Origin: Phymorhynchus buccinoides
Lineage: Eukaryota; Mollusca; Gastropoda; Neogastropoda; Raphitomidae
Direction of reading: 5' to 3'
DNA: 64,000 nt
Assembly: GCA_017654935.2 (NCBI GenBank)
Contig: CM065693.1
Location: 20,274,091-20,338,090, forward strand
Within the stretch, counting starts at the first letter, position 1. The number at the start of each line of letters is the position of its first letter. Of the stretch, positions 12,597 to 23,769 are shown piece after piece. Under the pieces are notes generated by a model. The model was not told the origin of the DNA. It saw only the letters and a list, made by a program, of their open reading frames with translations, and made no database searches. The position numbers and the translations under genes are program-made.

Positions 12597-12669
12597 GATG
12601 AGGAGGAGGATGGTGATGGTAATAATGAATATGATGATGATACATTGTATTATTACTGTGTTGTTACAG

Positions 12670-12789
12670 GCAGCCAAGACGCAGAGTGTGGTGAAACTGA
12701 CAGTGGTGCCGTGTCCCCCTGTGGTGGAGGTGCTGATCAAACGACCAGACGTCAAGTATCAGCTGGGCTTCAGCGTGCAGAACGGAGTG
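12670..12789 (+). CDS. APBA: APBA exon: start of last PDZ domain
   Basis: A 120-nt exon (40 codons, phase 0 at both ends). The acceptor is ttgttacag|GCA and the donor GTG|gtcagt. It encodes [20 protein letters not shown] followed by [20 protein letters not shown], the linker from PDZ1 and the first strands and binding loop of PDZ2. GC content rises sharply against the surrounding repeats. A hAT-like element ends only 73 bp upstream. Confidence 0.92.
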
Positions 12790-15700
12790 GTCAGTTCTTA
12801 CTATCATTGTATTAATCATGCCTCGGCGTAAGGCTCTGTCACACCAATTGACATAGGCCAGAACACCAAGGCTACATCAAAATGTTATGCTTTGCCGGCC
12901 AAACAAAGTCTGACTGGTATTATTTTGTCTGCTCAATGGAAAATCGAACCGAACGTTGAGTCCTTCGGATGGGGACTTAAAGCTAGTCTGACCCGTGCAC
13001 TTTACGCACGTAAAAATCCCACGGCAGTTGAAAGTCGGTATATGAGCATGGAGAAATCCCGCTGCCTGGTATGGCCAAATTGATAGCTAGGTTTTCCAAG
13101 TGTGTCCACACCCCCTCCTCACCCTGTGCCCCCCCCCCCCCCCCCCCCCCAAAAAAGGGGGTAGGCGCTGCACTTGCGGCGACGCGCTCTCCAGGGGAGA
13201 GCAGCCCGAATTACACAGAGATGAGTCTCTATGACTAGAATATACCAAATACAGGCATCAGAGGATCAGAGGATTTCAGAGGATTAAGAATTTCTGACAG
13301 AGGATTGGTTTCTCTTGTCAGAGGTTTTGCCTTTTTATTGAGTGTTATCATTTGTATTAAAATTTAAATAGCATTTTAAAAGTGTATTATCACTATATTA
13401 AGCCTTTTTGGTGGTGTCCGGAACTCATTTCAATGTTGTCCCTCTTCAGTCTAGGGCTTAGATAGCCCTTTTACCGTTTTCAGAGGATTGGACTTCAGAC
13501 TATTCTGATGCCTGCAGATACCAAATAACAAAAGTCTTTGTTTATTGATTTGTCTTATCCTGTCCAAGTTTCTGTGTTTTGCAAAAATAAAGTTCAACTT
13601 CAGACGATATTTTCTTTTTCTGTGTTAATTCTGTGCAGATCTGCAGTCTGCTGCGCGGGGGCATCGCTGAGAGAGGCGGGGTGAGGGTGGGTCACCGCAT
13701 CATCGAAATCAACAACCAGAGCGTGGTGGCCGTGCCGCACGAGAAGATTGTCTCCCTTCTGGCCACCTCCGTGGGAGAGGTAAGGATAGCGGGAACAGTG
13801 GCTGGTTATTGTTTGCATCAGGTAGTGGTCTTTACTCTTGTATTTTCTCTACCATTTACTGTATTTTTGGGATCATTAGGCGCTGCCGTGGTGTATAAGG
13901 CGAATAGGGCAATTTTCAAGAACAATCTGAAAAAATTAAAGAAGTACTGTATTTTTCGGATCATTAGGCGCTGCTGTGTATAAAGGGCTTCGCACACTAG
14001 CATCAGGCGTCAATTGTTTCTCAGAGCAACGCCTTGACGCGTTGACGCCTGCATCACAGCACACATTGTAGCGAGGCAGTGGTGTTTTCACACACGATTC
14101 TTGTCGCTTCGCCTCTTGTCGCTCGAACTTCCTTATTTGGAAAGCAAGGAAAGATTACTCTAGCGTCAAACCTCCTCTTAGAAACAACAGTATTTTCTTT
14201 CTTCAATCAGAGTTATGGTCCTTCCGTCCGTTGTGATTGGCTAGTTTCACGATCTCTGCGATCTAGAGCCGCATCTATTCTCGAGCAACACAAAATCGCG
14301 CAGCTACGCATCAAAAATCCTGCTGCGCCGCGAATCTCTCACACACAAGCGGCGCATCAAACTGCGCCTTGCAGCAAAAAATCGCCGCGATCTCGAGATC
14401 TTGACGCTAGTGTGCGAAGCCCTTAAGGCGAATAGGGCAATTTTCAAGAACAATCTGAACAAACTAAAGAAGTACCGTATGTTTCGGACTATAAGGCGCA
14501 CTTTTGTATAAGGCGCACCCCCTCAAATTTACCCAAATTTCAGATTTTGTTACTATATTTTCTTACTAATTAATTAGTCACATTATAAGGCGCAGGGGTC
14601 TGAGTGTGGGATAAAAGTATCTCCTTATAGTCCAAAAAATACAGTAATAGGTGCCCTCGTTTATAAGGCGATACACACCTTACAAAAGAAAGTCGAATTT
14701 TGCAGCCTGTACACGTCCTGTAAACGATTACTGACCGCCATTGCTGCTGTCATAAATGAGAGTTGGCTCCCTTCTCAAATAATCGAACTTTCGTTTTTGC
14801 GACTTCTGGTTGTTGTGTTTGGACTTTTCTTCGCGAAAACTTTGTAGAATTATGGCATTTTAAGCTCTACAACGATGCTTTTTACATCCAATGAAGGGTT
14901 GTGGCATCTGTTGGTATATCGGATGATAATAGGGATTTTGAAGCATTTTAACGTGAGTATTCGTCATATCAGCGACTCGTTACCACTTTCGATGTTGTGA
15001 CTCACAGTAGACTGTACTGAGTACGGCAATCGTTGCCTCTCTTCTCGCGATTTTGTTCACTAAAAGGGCGCCCTCGTTTATTAGGCGCATTTCTGTGCTT
15101 GTAGCTTCCTCTAATCTGTCACTCTCTTTGACTCTGCCTTTTCCCTTTGTTTACTGTCATCTATTATCTTACCAGTCCATTCTCCTGCCTTTTTTTTTCA
15201 CGAAACACTTTCAAAAACATTTCCTCCAGCCGAAGTCGGACTTGCTGGGCCTAACTATTTCTTAGTTAGGCGCATAACAGCAGCATGATGCATCTGCGCT
15301 CCTAATTGACAGGAAACTGTCTGAGCGATCTGAGAAGAAGAAGAATTAGGCGCATAGGTCGAAATTGGAGAAAACATTATCGCCTTATAGTCCGAAAATT
15401 ACAGCATTCGCTTTTTTAAATTTTTGTGGGGTGGGGTGTGTGTGTGTGTTCTGCTGACTTTGTGTGACAGGCTGTTGTTCGCACAAAATGTGGATGTAAT
15501 GGGTGTCAGTTTAGATGTGACGGAATCTTTCAAATTTATTTTTATTCCCTTCGACATACCCTTGAAGAAAAGTTTGCTTCACGTCCTCCCGGCCTAAGCC
15601 ATATGGGACATTACTATTAATTTTTAGTTAGTTTTTCAGCTATAAAGAAGTACATGAGGAATTTTCTCATACCACTACTCTTCCTTCTTTCTCTTACTCT

Positions 15701-15965
15701 CTCTCTCTCTAAAATGATATAAAATTTCGTTAGAGAGTACCAGTACATATTGTACAAACTGAACTGACCCTCATGCAGCCACTCAAGAATCCTACTTTTT
15801 TCTCTCTAATTCTCCGTCTTTCTCACACACACTATCTCTGTTTCCCCAAACTGTTCCTCTTCCCACTCTCTCACCTTCCAGCTCATGTCTGTCTCTACCT
15901 CTCTCTGTCTGTCTGTCTCTCTGTCTGCCCCCCTCTCTCTCTCTCTGTCTCTGTCTCTCTTTCTT

Positions 15966-16027
<62 letters not shown>

Positions 16028-16195
16028 CCCCCCCCCCCCCCCCTCTCTCTCTCTCAAAAATAGTATGGAGTTTAGGTCGGTAGAACTAGTTCCTATCCAT
16101 CTTGGAATGCTGTGTGTTTCCAGATTCACATGAAGACCATGCCCACGTCCATATTCCGCTTGCTGACCGGCCAGGACATCCCCCACTACTTGTAG
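12670..16195 (+). CDS. APBA: APBA/Mint/X11 adaptor, 3' part (three terminal coding exons)
   Basis: Three exons join in frame to give 110 residues plus a stop. They read from a lead-in strand ([12 protein letters not shown]) through the last PDZ domain (carboxylate-binding loop region [11 protein letters not shown], then [19 protein letters not shown] and HEKIV) to the end [12 protein letters not shown]. This order and the [15 protein letters not shown] and [18 protein letters not shown] motifs are characteristic of the second PDZ domain of APBA1/2/3 (Mint, X11, C. elegans LIN-10). Family members are cytosolic adaptors that bind APP-type receptors through a PTB domain and Munc18/CASK through other parts, at Golgi and synapse. 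Introns are 849 and 2344 bp, all phase 0. The PTB domain, first PDZ domain and N-terminus are not in the window; I found no further exon in 1-12669. The exact paralogue cannot be assigned from this part. Confidence 0.93.
12834..13155 (+). mobile_element. SINE-like repeat in APBA intron
   Basis: Starts with gtcacaccaattgacatagg and aacaccaaggctacatcaaa, a block also found at 29960-30015. It continues through gtgcactttacgcacgtaaaaatcc and cggcagttgaaagtcgg-type sequence, which I recall as common in mollusc repeats. It ends at a poly-C run. Confidence 0.5.
13639..13779 (+). CDS. APBA: APBA exon: core of last PDZ domain
   Basis: A 141-nt exon (47 codons, phase 0). The acceptor is ctgtgcag|ATC and the donor GAG|gtaagg. 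It encodes [20 protein letters not shown], then [20 protein letters not shown], then LATSVGE. The HEKIV helix holds the residue that contacts the ligand in family members. The joined reading [12 protein letters not shown] matches the family junction QNG(I/V)ICSL. Confidence 0.95.
13984..14423. mobile_element. PIF/Harbinger-like MITE, 440 bp, TAA target
   Basis: TIRs AGGGCTTCGCACACTAG / CTAGTGTGCGAAGCCCT, flanked by TAA on both sides. The uninterrupted sequence gtgtataaggcgaatag is present at about 13892. The 3-bp TAA duplication is typical of PIF/Harbinger. Confidence 0.8.
14473..14646. mobile_element. 174-bp palindromic MITE
   Basis: TACCGTATGTTTCGGACTAT at the left, atagtccaaaaaatacagta at the right. 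The interior aaggcgcaccccctcaaatt resembles the 56190-56505 element. Confidence 0.7.
15091..15345 (+). mobile_element. R1 SINE-like element (subfamily B), 5'-truncated, with target duplication
   Basis: Flanked by a direct repeat ttaggcgcat (15081-15090 and 15346-15355). The empty site is seen at about 43719 as gtttattaggcgcataggtc. The AAG tail plus a 10-bp target duplication indicate retroposition. Confidence 0.8.
15690..16060. repeat. CT-rich tract upstream of the last APBA exon
   Basis: CT/TTTC microsatellite and a poly-C run ending about 65 bp before the acceptor at 16123. It is CU-rich in the APBA transcript. Confidence 0.95.
16124..16195 (+). CDS. APBA: APBA terminal coding exon
   Basis: A 72-nt exon (23 codons plus TAG), with acceptor gtgtttccag|ATT. 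It encodes [23 protein letters not shown] and stops. It completes the final PDZ strand (IHMKTMP) and the short C-terminal tail. In vertebrate APBA proteins the corresponding tail (ending P-x-Y-I) folds back onto a PDZ groove. The ending P-H-Y-L here keeps the proline, tyrosine and terminal hydrophobic residue. Confidence 0.9.
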   Translation: MHMKTMPTSIFRLLTGQDIPHYL

Positions 16196-17110
16196 TGACC
16201 GGCCAAATGACCACCATCCACACCACAGGCCCTGCATAGACTCATACCACGCTACAGCAACGTCTGACAGAGAAACAGTCGGTGACAGCTCCTGTAGAGC
16301 TCCTTCGCAGTCGTTGCACAGGGGCTGCAAGAGACACAAAACGAGTTGAATCGTCGTGTGTGTGTGTGTTGGGTCAGAGAAAAGAGACACGATCGTTATT
16401 TTTGCCTGCATTGTTTGGTGTGAAACAATTTCTCATCATGGACGGTGTTTTCTCTCGGGAATTGAGATACCACGATCAGTACATTCAGTGTTGTTGTTGA
16501 TTTGTGGATTACAAGCACGTTTGCCGGATTTTTTTATTTGGGGGGTGGGGTGGAGATATGAGGAATGAGCACATCAGTTATCAAGGTCTTTCCACGGAGA
16601 CTGAAGTGAAAGGGATTCTTTACATAATGAACTGATTCATACTGTGTGTTTCGTGATCGAAATTATTCATATGCCGTGTCATGGGTTGTTGCTTTGTTGT
16701 TTGCTGTTTAGTTGTATTTTGTTTGTTTGTTTTCTGACTATCATAATAATTATACCTTAATTTGGGTGACATTTGCTTTGAACACTGCATTCGTCATTTT
16801 GGTTGTTTTTTTCAATTTCTTCTGGAGAAAGAGAATTACAGGAGCTTTTATTTTTGGGGTTTGTGGCATTTCATGTGAGAATAGGCAATGGTGACTTTAG
16901 AGAAAAAAAACATTAGGTGTTAGTAGGTATACACAATATGGTGTATATAGCATAGGTGAACGCAATTGTAAGGCCATGCGATTTTGTAAAGTATGCACGA
17001 AATATATGTATCATTAGAATCAACTGCAAATTAGATACTTTACCCCAAACTATGATTACACCCATTCTGTGTGCTGCTCTTGCTCTCATGCAAATGTGTA
17101 GTGGTAAATC

Positions 17111-17116
17111 AATAAA
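17111..17116 (+). promoter_or_regulatory. Candidate polyadenylation signal AATAAA (APBA)
   Basis: Canonical hexamer about 0.9 kb after the APBA stop, followed by T/G-rich sequence. A second copy is at 17345-17350. Confidence 0.35.
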
Positions 17117-17137
17117 TCTGGTTTAGTTGCTCTAGCA

Positions 17138-17329
17138 TAAGGCCGTGTACACACATAAGCGGATATTCCATGCGGAAACCCGTGCCCAATCCATAAATAA
17201 GTGAAACAAAGAAGGGAAAAGATTTGCGCACGTGTCCGAATTTCCCCTATCTGCGTAAACGTTTATCCTTCTTTCTTCCACTTAATTAGGGTTTTCCATA
17301 CTTACGCTTCTAATGTGAACCCGGCCTAA
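17138..17329. mobile_element. Imperfect palindromic element
   Basis: Ends TAAGGCCGTGTACACAC and gtgaacccggcctaa, with interior ggatattccatgcggaaa. Related words occur at 47170-47330. Confidence 0.5.
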
Positions 17330-17539
17330 TACTGTAAGCCAGTCAATAAATGTTTAATGTCCATCCATACATTTTTGGGTTCATTAAGTTTGGAATCTCA
17401 AGGTTGTTGCATGCGTTCCGTTAGAAAGATTGCATTTAAAAATCCACTTTGTGAGGTGGTGGTGGGATTAAGTTTCCTTGGCATTCAAAGAGAATATTCT
17501 CACATCTTTGATGATCATACTGAACCTAATTTTTTGTTT

Positions 17540-17960
17540 TTTTCAATATCGGCAGAATCTTCAACCTGATGAAGGTGGCCGATTGACGTGAAGAAGAAGA
17601 AGAAGGAACCTAAATAATATGTCAGAGATTATGACTTTTGCTTCCCCTTGTGTTAAGGAAACAAAACCGTGCAGATAATAGAGCAGACCTGTTCACTCTA
17701 CTCTTTTCGAGGAGTAGTCTACTCAATTTGCACCTCTACTACTCTTCAAAATTTATAATGCTCTTTAATTCTCGTCATAATCATCAAATTGTTGATGGAG
17801 GACGCTATATGCAAGAAGAAGAAGAAGAAGAATTCTTGATTGCTACTCATTTTCAGTGAACAGTGTTTGATGGTTTTAATGAATAGGACTACACATTTCA
17901 CACCAAAACTGCTCGTTTCAAATACCCAGACTACTCCAGACTTGTGTATCAGGTCTGATA
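17540..17960. repeat. Dispersed repeat with (GAA)n, second copy
   Basis: Homologous to 6119-6400: cagaatcttcaacctgatga, (gaa)n, then cagtgaacagtgtttgatgg and gactacacatttc. Confidence 0.5.
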
Positions 17961-17964
17961 GAGA

Positions 17965-19992
17965 TTGTACAATTTTTATCATCGAGAGTCAGTGTAGCAG
18001 ATGACTAAAATACTCACCGAGTTTAGCTGTAATCAAGCATTGGATATGTCATAGAGTGTGCAAGTTGCTTTTTTCTTTAAAAAAAAAAATAATACAATTG
18101 AAAGCTTCTAGATGTGCTGGAAAAAAGACAGTTTGCATAGACTTCTGGTCAGTGGCTTATTTGCTTTTTTTAAACTAATAAGGATAAGCAGGTGAATCAT
18201 TAAAATGTTGAGAGAAATAGAGAGAGAGAGAGAACACTGAAACGCTGAACAGTGTTCAGTGACAGAGAGAGAGAGAGAGAGAGGGAGAAGAATGACTGAA
18301 CCTCGAAGGAGGATTGTATCGTTGCTGAAGAAATAAAGAAATAAATGTAATACGCATCTATAGGAAATAGTGTTTCTATTCTGAATGCAGAGTTTTTCCT
18401 CCTGAACATGGCCCTCTTATCCTGCAGGATTAAAGCCGAGGGATTAGGATTAAGGATTAGGTCAGCTGGACAATAATTAAAATGTTAAAAGAAAACACTT
18501 GTGTGTTTAGCTTAGTTTATGGGATAACATGTTGTAGAACAACAAGCGTGAAGAGTAAGAATAGGGCATTTGCCGCGTGCCGTCGACCTTGAATTTCACC
18601 GAGTTGAATTTAGAGAGTTGAATTAGAAAGGTCAGCGTAACTCGGGCAGAACGAGTGCGGGCAAATTAGTAGTCTAGTATAGAGAACGAACACTCGTGGC
18701 AAATGCCCTATTACTGAAGGCATTGCAGTGCATTTTCTCCTACGAATATGTTGTCCGAATATCTGTTTACATCTTGCATAATCATCACATGGAGCAATGC
18801 AAAATAATTTAAAAAAATATAATTTCTCATTCCGTTTAGAGATCTCTGTGTGTGTGTTGGCACTCTAAAACAAGGATACCCTGTAAGAGAAACTAAGGCG
18901 TGTGTACGTACCTCTCTGTGTCTCTGTGTACAAACATAAGGCTCCAATTTCTCACACACTTGAAACTATTGAACTGATCATAATGAAACTTGGCTGGATG
19001 GTTCCGAAAGTCAACAACTGGCATCCGAGTTTGTTAGAATGAATCAACTTTGATTTCTCATGTTTGTTCCCCCTCCCATTTCCCAGTGAGTCAGGTGATA
19101 ATAAAACAACGGCAAGGATATTGGAACATGTCATCGGCCGCATGCAAAAGAGACGTAGGTCGAAAGACGTCGCTTCACATGAGGAATGGAAAACTCAACA
19201 TTTTGGTCATTTCAGGTCAAATTACGTCATGTTGTTCCTTTAGCGTCACCATCGGTGTTTTATCTTTGCAAATTGTTGTTTTACAGCTCTGTTAGATGAT
19301 GCAGCTTGTCTGGATCAACTGGTAAGTTCAACACTTCGAAGTTGACTAAGTTTGAGTTACGTCTCTTTTGCATGCGGACAGCGATGCGATAATGCTTGAA
19401 CGGCATTGGATAATCATAATGTAAGCTGTAACATGATGCACAATAACGTTGAGTAAGATATCCGCAGAGGTGTACGACTTGTGTTGTTTCGTAATAAATC
19501 ATAATAGATCAGTGATGTGTTTCTTCGCTTTGCCATAATTAACCCATTTTTTACATCATCTGTGATGTACGTAGAGCTTTTGTGGTGTACATGTAAATCG
19601 CCTTCATTCTCCAATGATCGCTCTGCTTGTCTTGTGTTGTGTTCAAAGTTTTCATCTTTATCACGTACGTTTGCTGGATTTGATACTGACAGGAAGCGAT
19701 GCGTCAATGGTTTGATAATGCGTGTCCATTTGAAACCATATCAGTAGAACTTTTTTTTTTTTAAACGTACCCTTGAGCTTGACCCAAGCATTTTTCTGTG
19801 TTTGATTTTTGTGCACGGCTCCAAACTGAAATTTGGCATGTAAAAATGAAACAATTTTGTCGTCGATGGATTTGATAATAATGTTAATTGCAATGATACT
19901 TTTGATTTAAAACAAATGGGAGTATAAGTAAATCTAGGAATGTGTGTGAAGGCCCTGTGCTGTTTTATTCATGCTGCCATTGTTTTAGGCTT
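17965..19992. other. Intergenic, no gene supported
   Basis: GA-repeat patches (18216-18285) and an exact 20-bp inverted repeat (ccgcatgcaaaagagacgta at 19138-19157 and its complement at 19356-19375). The 19290-19321 stretch has splice-like edges but no recognisable product. Confidence 0.4.
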
Positions 19993-20212
19993 TTAACCCC
20001 TTGACTGCCAGAGAAAATTAAAGAAAAAATCATTGGGCAAATCATGCCACGAAAAAGACAACTGATAGAGCCAATCTGGCCAAATGGTCTGGGGATATTA
20101 CTCTCTTGACTGTGTTAGGGCAAAAGCCAGCATATCAGAGTTATTCCTTTTCATCTGATGACATCACTCATCAGGTCATCACGTGATACGTTGGTGGCAG
20201 TCAAGGGGTTAA
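19993..20212. mobile_element. Family-T MITE, 220 bp, TTAA ends
   Basis: TTAACCCCTTGACTGCCA at the left and tggcagtcaaggggttaa at the right form an 18-bp perfect TIR that includes TTAA. Confidence 0.85.
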
Positions 20213-21500
20213 CATATGCCATGATCGTTGTAATGTGCTGTGTGTGTTTGTGAAGGTCCTTTGTGCTACTTTTATTCATTGCCATGGTGTCTTCCCATCC
20301 AATCCTGTATGTCGGAGAATGAATCCCAGAGCATGGTAACGTCCCTTGATTCTTGCAATGTAGATTGGGCTATGTTTTTTAGGTTTTTTTAATATTTATA
20401 AAAAAAAAAGGTATGGAGGGCGTGAATCTGACTAATGTTTAATCTCTATGCCTGCGCTTTTTGTGCAAGAATATGACTGTAGAAACACGAGTGTGTTGAG
20501 TGTGCACATTTCTTTAACATGATAAAAAGTGTCTTGTCCCTCAACGAGAAGCTTGAAAACAAGAGACAGCACTCAAGGCCTACAACCACTTCTGTTCTGC
20601 TTCTGTTCGTCTCTCTGCAGTTCATTTTGATTTGCCTTTCCAACCGTTTTACTGTTCCGGTGGAATTTTTTTTAAAGAAAAACATGATGAATTGATGAAA
20701 CTAGTTCTCAATTCGTTCCTCTGTTGTTTTTTAGTTTTTATTTTAAGTTTTAGTTTAATTGGGAAATAGTGAACCAAGCCAAATACAGTTTATGCTCGGA
20801 AGTGCTTTGGAAAAGAACAAAAAAACAATACAACCTTAACATGTTGGGCGCATTGAAAGTTATTTTTTGAAACTCTTCTAAACTATAACATTTCTGAAAT
20901 GACATTGAAGTACAAAACATTAGTCTTAAGAGAAAAGATGAAGGGTATTCTTATTCATAAAAGTGCAGCATCAAGCTTCATTTCATTGTCTTTCTCAGTT
21001 AAGAAATAGATTTCCATTGTGAGAAAAAAAAATTTTTGGTGTAGAATCAGCAAGCTTATACTGTGATCTTTGTTAATTTGAGGGGATGAGAGGGGGGGGG
21101 GTATGTTTGTTTGCTTGTGTTTACTTTCTGAATATCAGTTCATAATATGCATCAAGCTTGGAGGAGGAAAGGGTTTTTGACTGCGCGTATGTGTGATTTT
21201 GTGTTATGCAAACAGGAATACTTGGATTTTTCCATCACGTAGAATACAATGTCGAAGATAGCAAAATGTGTGCCCGTGTACGATATTCATAGAATCACAA
21301 AAATCCATAGCAGAGATATCATTTTTTTGTCCTTCTGGATGGTGATATGATTTGAGACTGATATATGATGTCCTATGGTGTTGTAGGTATGTTCTTTCTC
21401 CCTCCTCCTATAATTTCCTTCGGACTATTCTGCGTATCAAACATGTTTCATTCACTCACTGACACACCCCCTCTTGGTGTTTTAGGTCATGTAATAAGTT
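20213..21500. other. Intergenic, no gene seen
   Basis: AT-rich unique sequence with poly-A/T runs and a short poly-G; no motif recognised. Confidence 0.5.
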
Positions 21501-21815
21501 TCCTCCCCGTGGGGTCATTCGTAAAAATAGTTCCCCCACCATCTGGAAGTTCTGTGCTTGTAGCTTCCTCTTATCTGTCACTCTCTTTGACTGTCTTTTC
21601 CCTTTGCTTTCTATCATCTGCCATCTTTCTGACTTATTGGCCCATCCTCCTGCCTTTAAAAATAAAATCTTCCAAATAAATGTTTCTTCTTTGAGCTCCT
21701 CCGAAATCGGAATGTGTCGGCTGTACGCAGCGGGGAGACCACTGAAAACTGAAAACCGGACACATGCGTACCTTATCCATTAGGGCCATATGGCCTGGGA
21801 ACGCAGAAGAAGAAG
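21500..21815 (+). mobile_element. R1 SINE-like element (subfamily A)
   Basis: From tccccgtggggtcattcgta to ggcctgggaacgcagaagaa, close to full length. Confidence 0.8.
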
Positions 21816-22917
21816 TAATAAGTTTCACTGTCATATGACTACAGGAAATGTATGTAGAAACCAAGACACTAGACAGTCTTCTTTGAGTGCTGTGCACTTT
21901 TTGTTTCTACACTAGAACTGATTTTGTATCGTATGTACACTGATGATTGTGAATCATATCAGACGTTGATTCGTTGTATTCGTATAGCAGCACTAAAGGT
22001 TAAGATTGTAAAAGGATAGCGAAACATAATTTCTTCTGTAAATTCAGTCCTTGAAACCACGTGACGTTATTTGCATTATGTACATTTTGTTGCCCAAGAG
22101 ATTTCATAACGTTTTGTCGCGAATTGGAAAAAGTGTGTGTGTGTGTGTGCAAACTTTGATTATTCGTTGAGTTTTATTATTTTGTGGTTTAAATTTGAGT
22201 TATTAATGGCTTGAGTAAGCATATATCATGTGTATGAATTTGTAGGAAATGTATAGGAAAACGAGAAGATTTTTGTTCACTTAAAGACATCTTTGTGTTG
22301 TTGTTTGTTGTTGTTGAAGGGTTACCATGTAATCATGATGCACAATATATGAGTACATTCCCTGAATGTAACCTTAAAAAAAAGGCTTTTATTTCAATAT
22401 TTGCTCCTCATCTAAAGGTCTGTTTGTCTATAATGTCTTTATTGGTCACTGCAACAACCATGTTTTGCTAGAGTGAATGCCCTTGGTAGCTGCTTGAGTA
22501 CTGACCAAACAAGGGAATAACTCTCACCAATTACCCTATTTGAGGTCACTAAATGGCTGCCTTTCGCAAGAGTGAGTTCCCTTTTCAGTACTGACCAACA
22601 AGGGATTCACTCTCACTGTCAAGGGCGTTAATAACCCTAGATGCAGTGGCCAATACATGAAACATGTTCCTCTCTTGCCTGGGGTATCTAAGCAAAATGA
22701 AATTGGTTTGGTTGTCTTTTCTTTTGTTTTGCTCTGGCCTTTAAACATTTTGGGTTTTTCGTTCTTGTTGACTTCCCCACTGCACTTTTTTTTTTTTTTA
22801 ATGTGGTTCATCCTTCTCGTCTTCTAGAATTCTCAACAGTGCGTTTTTTCTTTTTCTTAAAAAAATATTCACATGCCACCATTGTATTGTTAATATTAAA
22901 ATTAGAATAAAGAAAGT
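21816..22917. other. Intergenic, no gene seen
   Basis: Mostly unique. A diverged internal duplication around 22500-22640 repeats actgaccaa-caaggga and actctcac words. Confidence 0.45.
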
Positions 22918-23048
22918 TTAAAGACCCACCACGTCACGTGTCCAAATCATGTTTTTTCACATGTTTTCACTCTTATAGCTGGTAAGAAATCTTAAGAAAT
23001 CTTCCTAGCATAAGAGGGAATGTGACACGTGACGTGGGGGTCTTTAAA
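22918..23048. mobile_element. Palindromic element, family U
   Basis: tttaaagacccaccacgtca at the left, tgacgtgggggtctttaaag at the right. Related termini (gacacgtgacctggtgggtc) occur at 35940 and 55050. Confidence 0.65.
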
Positions 23049-23617
23049 GACTGATCAGAATTAACACTATTTGGTGACCTGTTTTGCAGTATCTATTTGT
23101 ATTAATATTTTTTGGGGTCTCAACCTGTATGGTTTAGAAAAGTGAAGCACAGTGGTAGACTCCCAGTGCTTCTTACTTCACCTGATTATTTAATTGTTAG
23201 CAATTAAGCTACAATGTTTATACATTTTGTTTTATTATCATTGTTTTTGCCTCAGATAAAAGTAGCTTGTTTTCCCAATGTTTGTGAACTGATCTGACAA
23301 CACACAAAAAAGGTGGATTTCAAACAAAAACAGTAAAACTAAAAGTTGATAATTGATCACAGCTGTACATTCAACATGCGCTGAGTGAATATTTTTGTTT
23401 TTTGTTTTTTTAATGAACAGGATAGCATTAATTCATCTGATTTTGCTTTGTGGAAATACTAGGTAAATTGCTTGTGGGTCTGAGTTAAATATTGTGTTAA
23501 AAAATCAGGCATAGAATTAACTAGTCTTTTTTTTTTATGTATTGCTATGGATTTGTTTTGTTAGAAATCTAATTTGTTTAAGATTGTGTTCCAATTTTTG
23601 TTCTTTCTTTCTTGTTC

Positions 23618-23769
23618 TTAAAGGGTCGTTCTCGCCAGACAAGCTCTGCCTCGCTGTGGCTCGCATAACAGGGAACAAAGAAGGGTGAACCGTCTCTCGC
23701 GCCAGCTGTGATTCAAATGCAGCGCGTGCTCAGCGCCTCCCCTCTTTTATAGTCCGGCCGCGCCTTTAA
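23618..23769. mobile_element. 152-bp TTAA-flanked MITE
   Basis: TTAAAGGGTCG...CGCGCCTTTAA with a near-identical interior at 62695-62849 (gctctgcctcgctgtggctc ... agcgcctcccctcttttata). Confidence 0.75.

Larger units (their letters stand above)
13857..15406. mobile_element. Nested cluster of family-Q MITEs in APBA intron
   Basis: A ~570-bp family-Q element (TACTGTATTTTT..., ends ...ccttatagtccgaaaattaca) with two successive 5' ends (13857 and about 13945). It is interrupted by a TAA-flanked MITE (13984-14423), a 174-bp MITE (14473-14646) and an R1 element (15091-15345). Undisrupted copies at 43193-43775 and 55522-56091 allow the order to be read. Confidence 0.75.
16196..17350 (+). other. Probable APBA 3' UTR
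   Basis: No coding signal follows the stop at 16193-16195, and the sequence is largely unique and AT-rich. AATAAA hexamers at 17111-17116 and 17345-17350 are the first good polyadenylation signals on this strand. An imperfect inverted-repeat element (17138-17329) lies between them, so the first site may be the ancestral end. The UTR extent is inferred. Confidence 0.45.

Noticed and set aside
19290..19321. Possible 32-nt microexon (ttttacag before, gtaagttc after)
   Set aside because: Splice-like edges are good, but there is no neighbouring exon, no recognisable peptide, and it lies in repeat-bearing intergenic DNA next to an inverted repeat.
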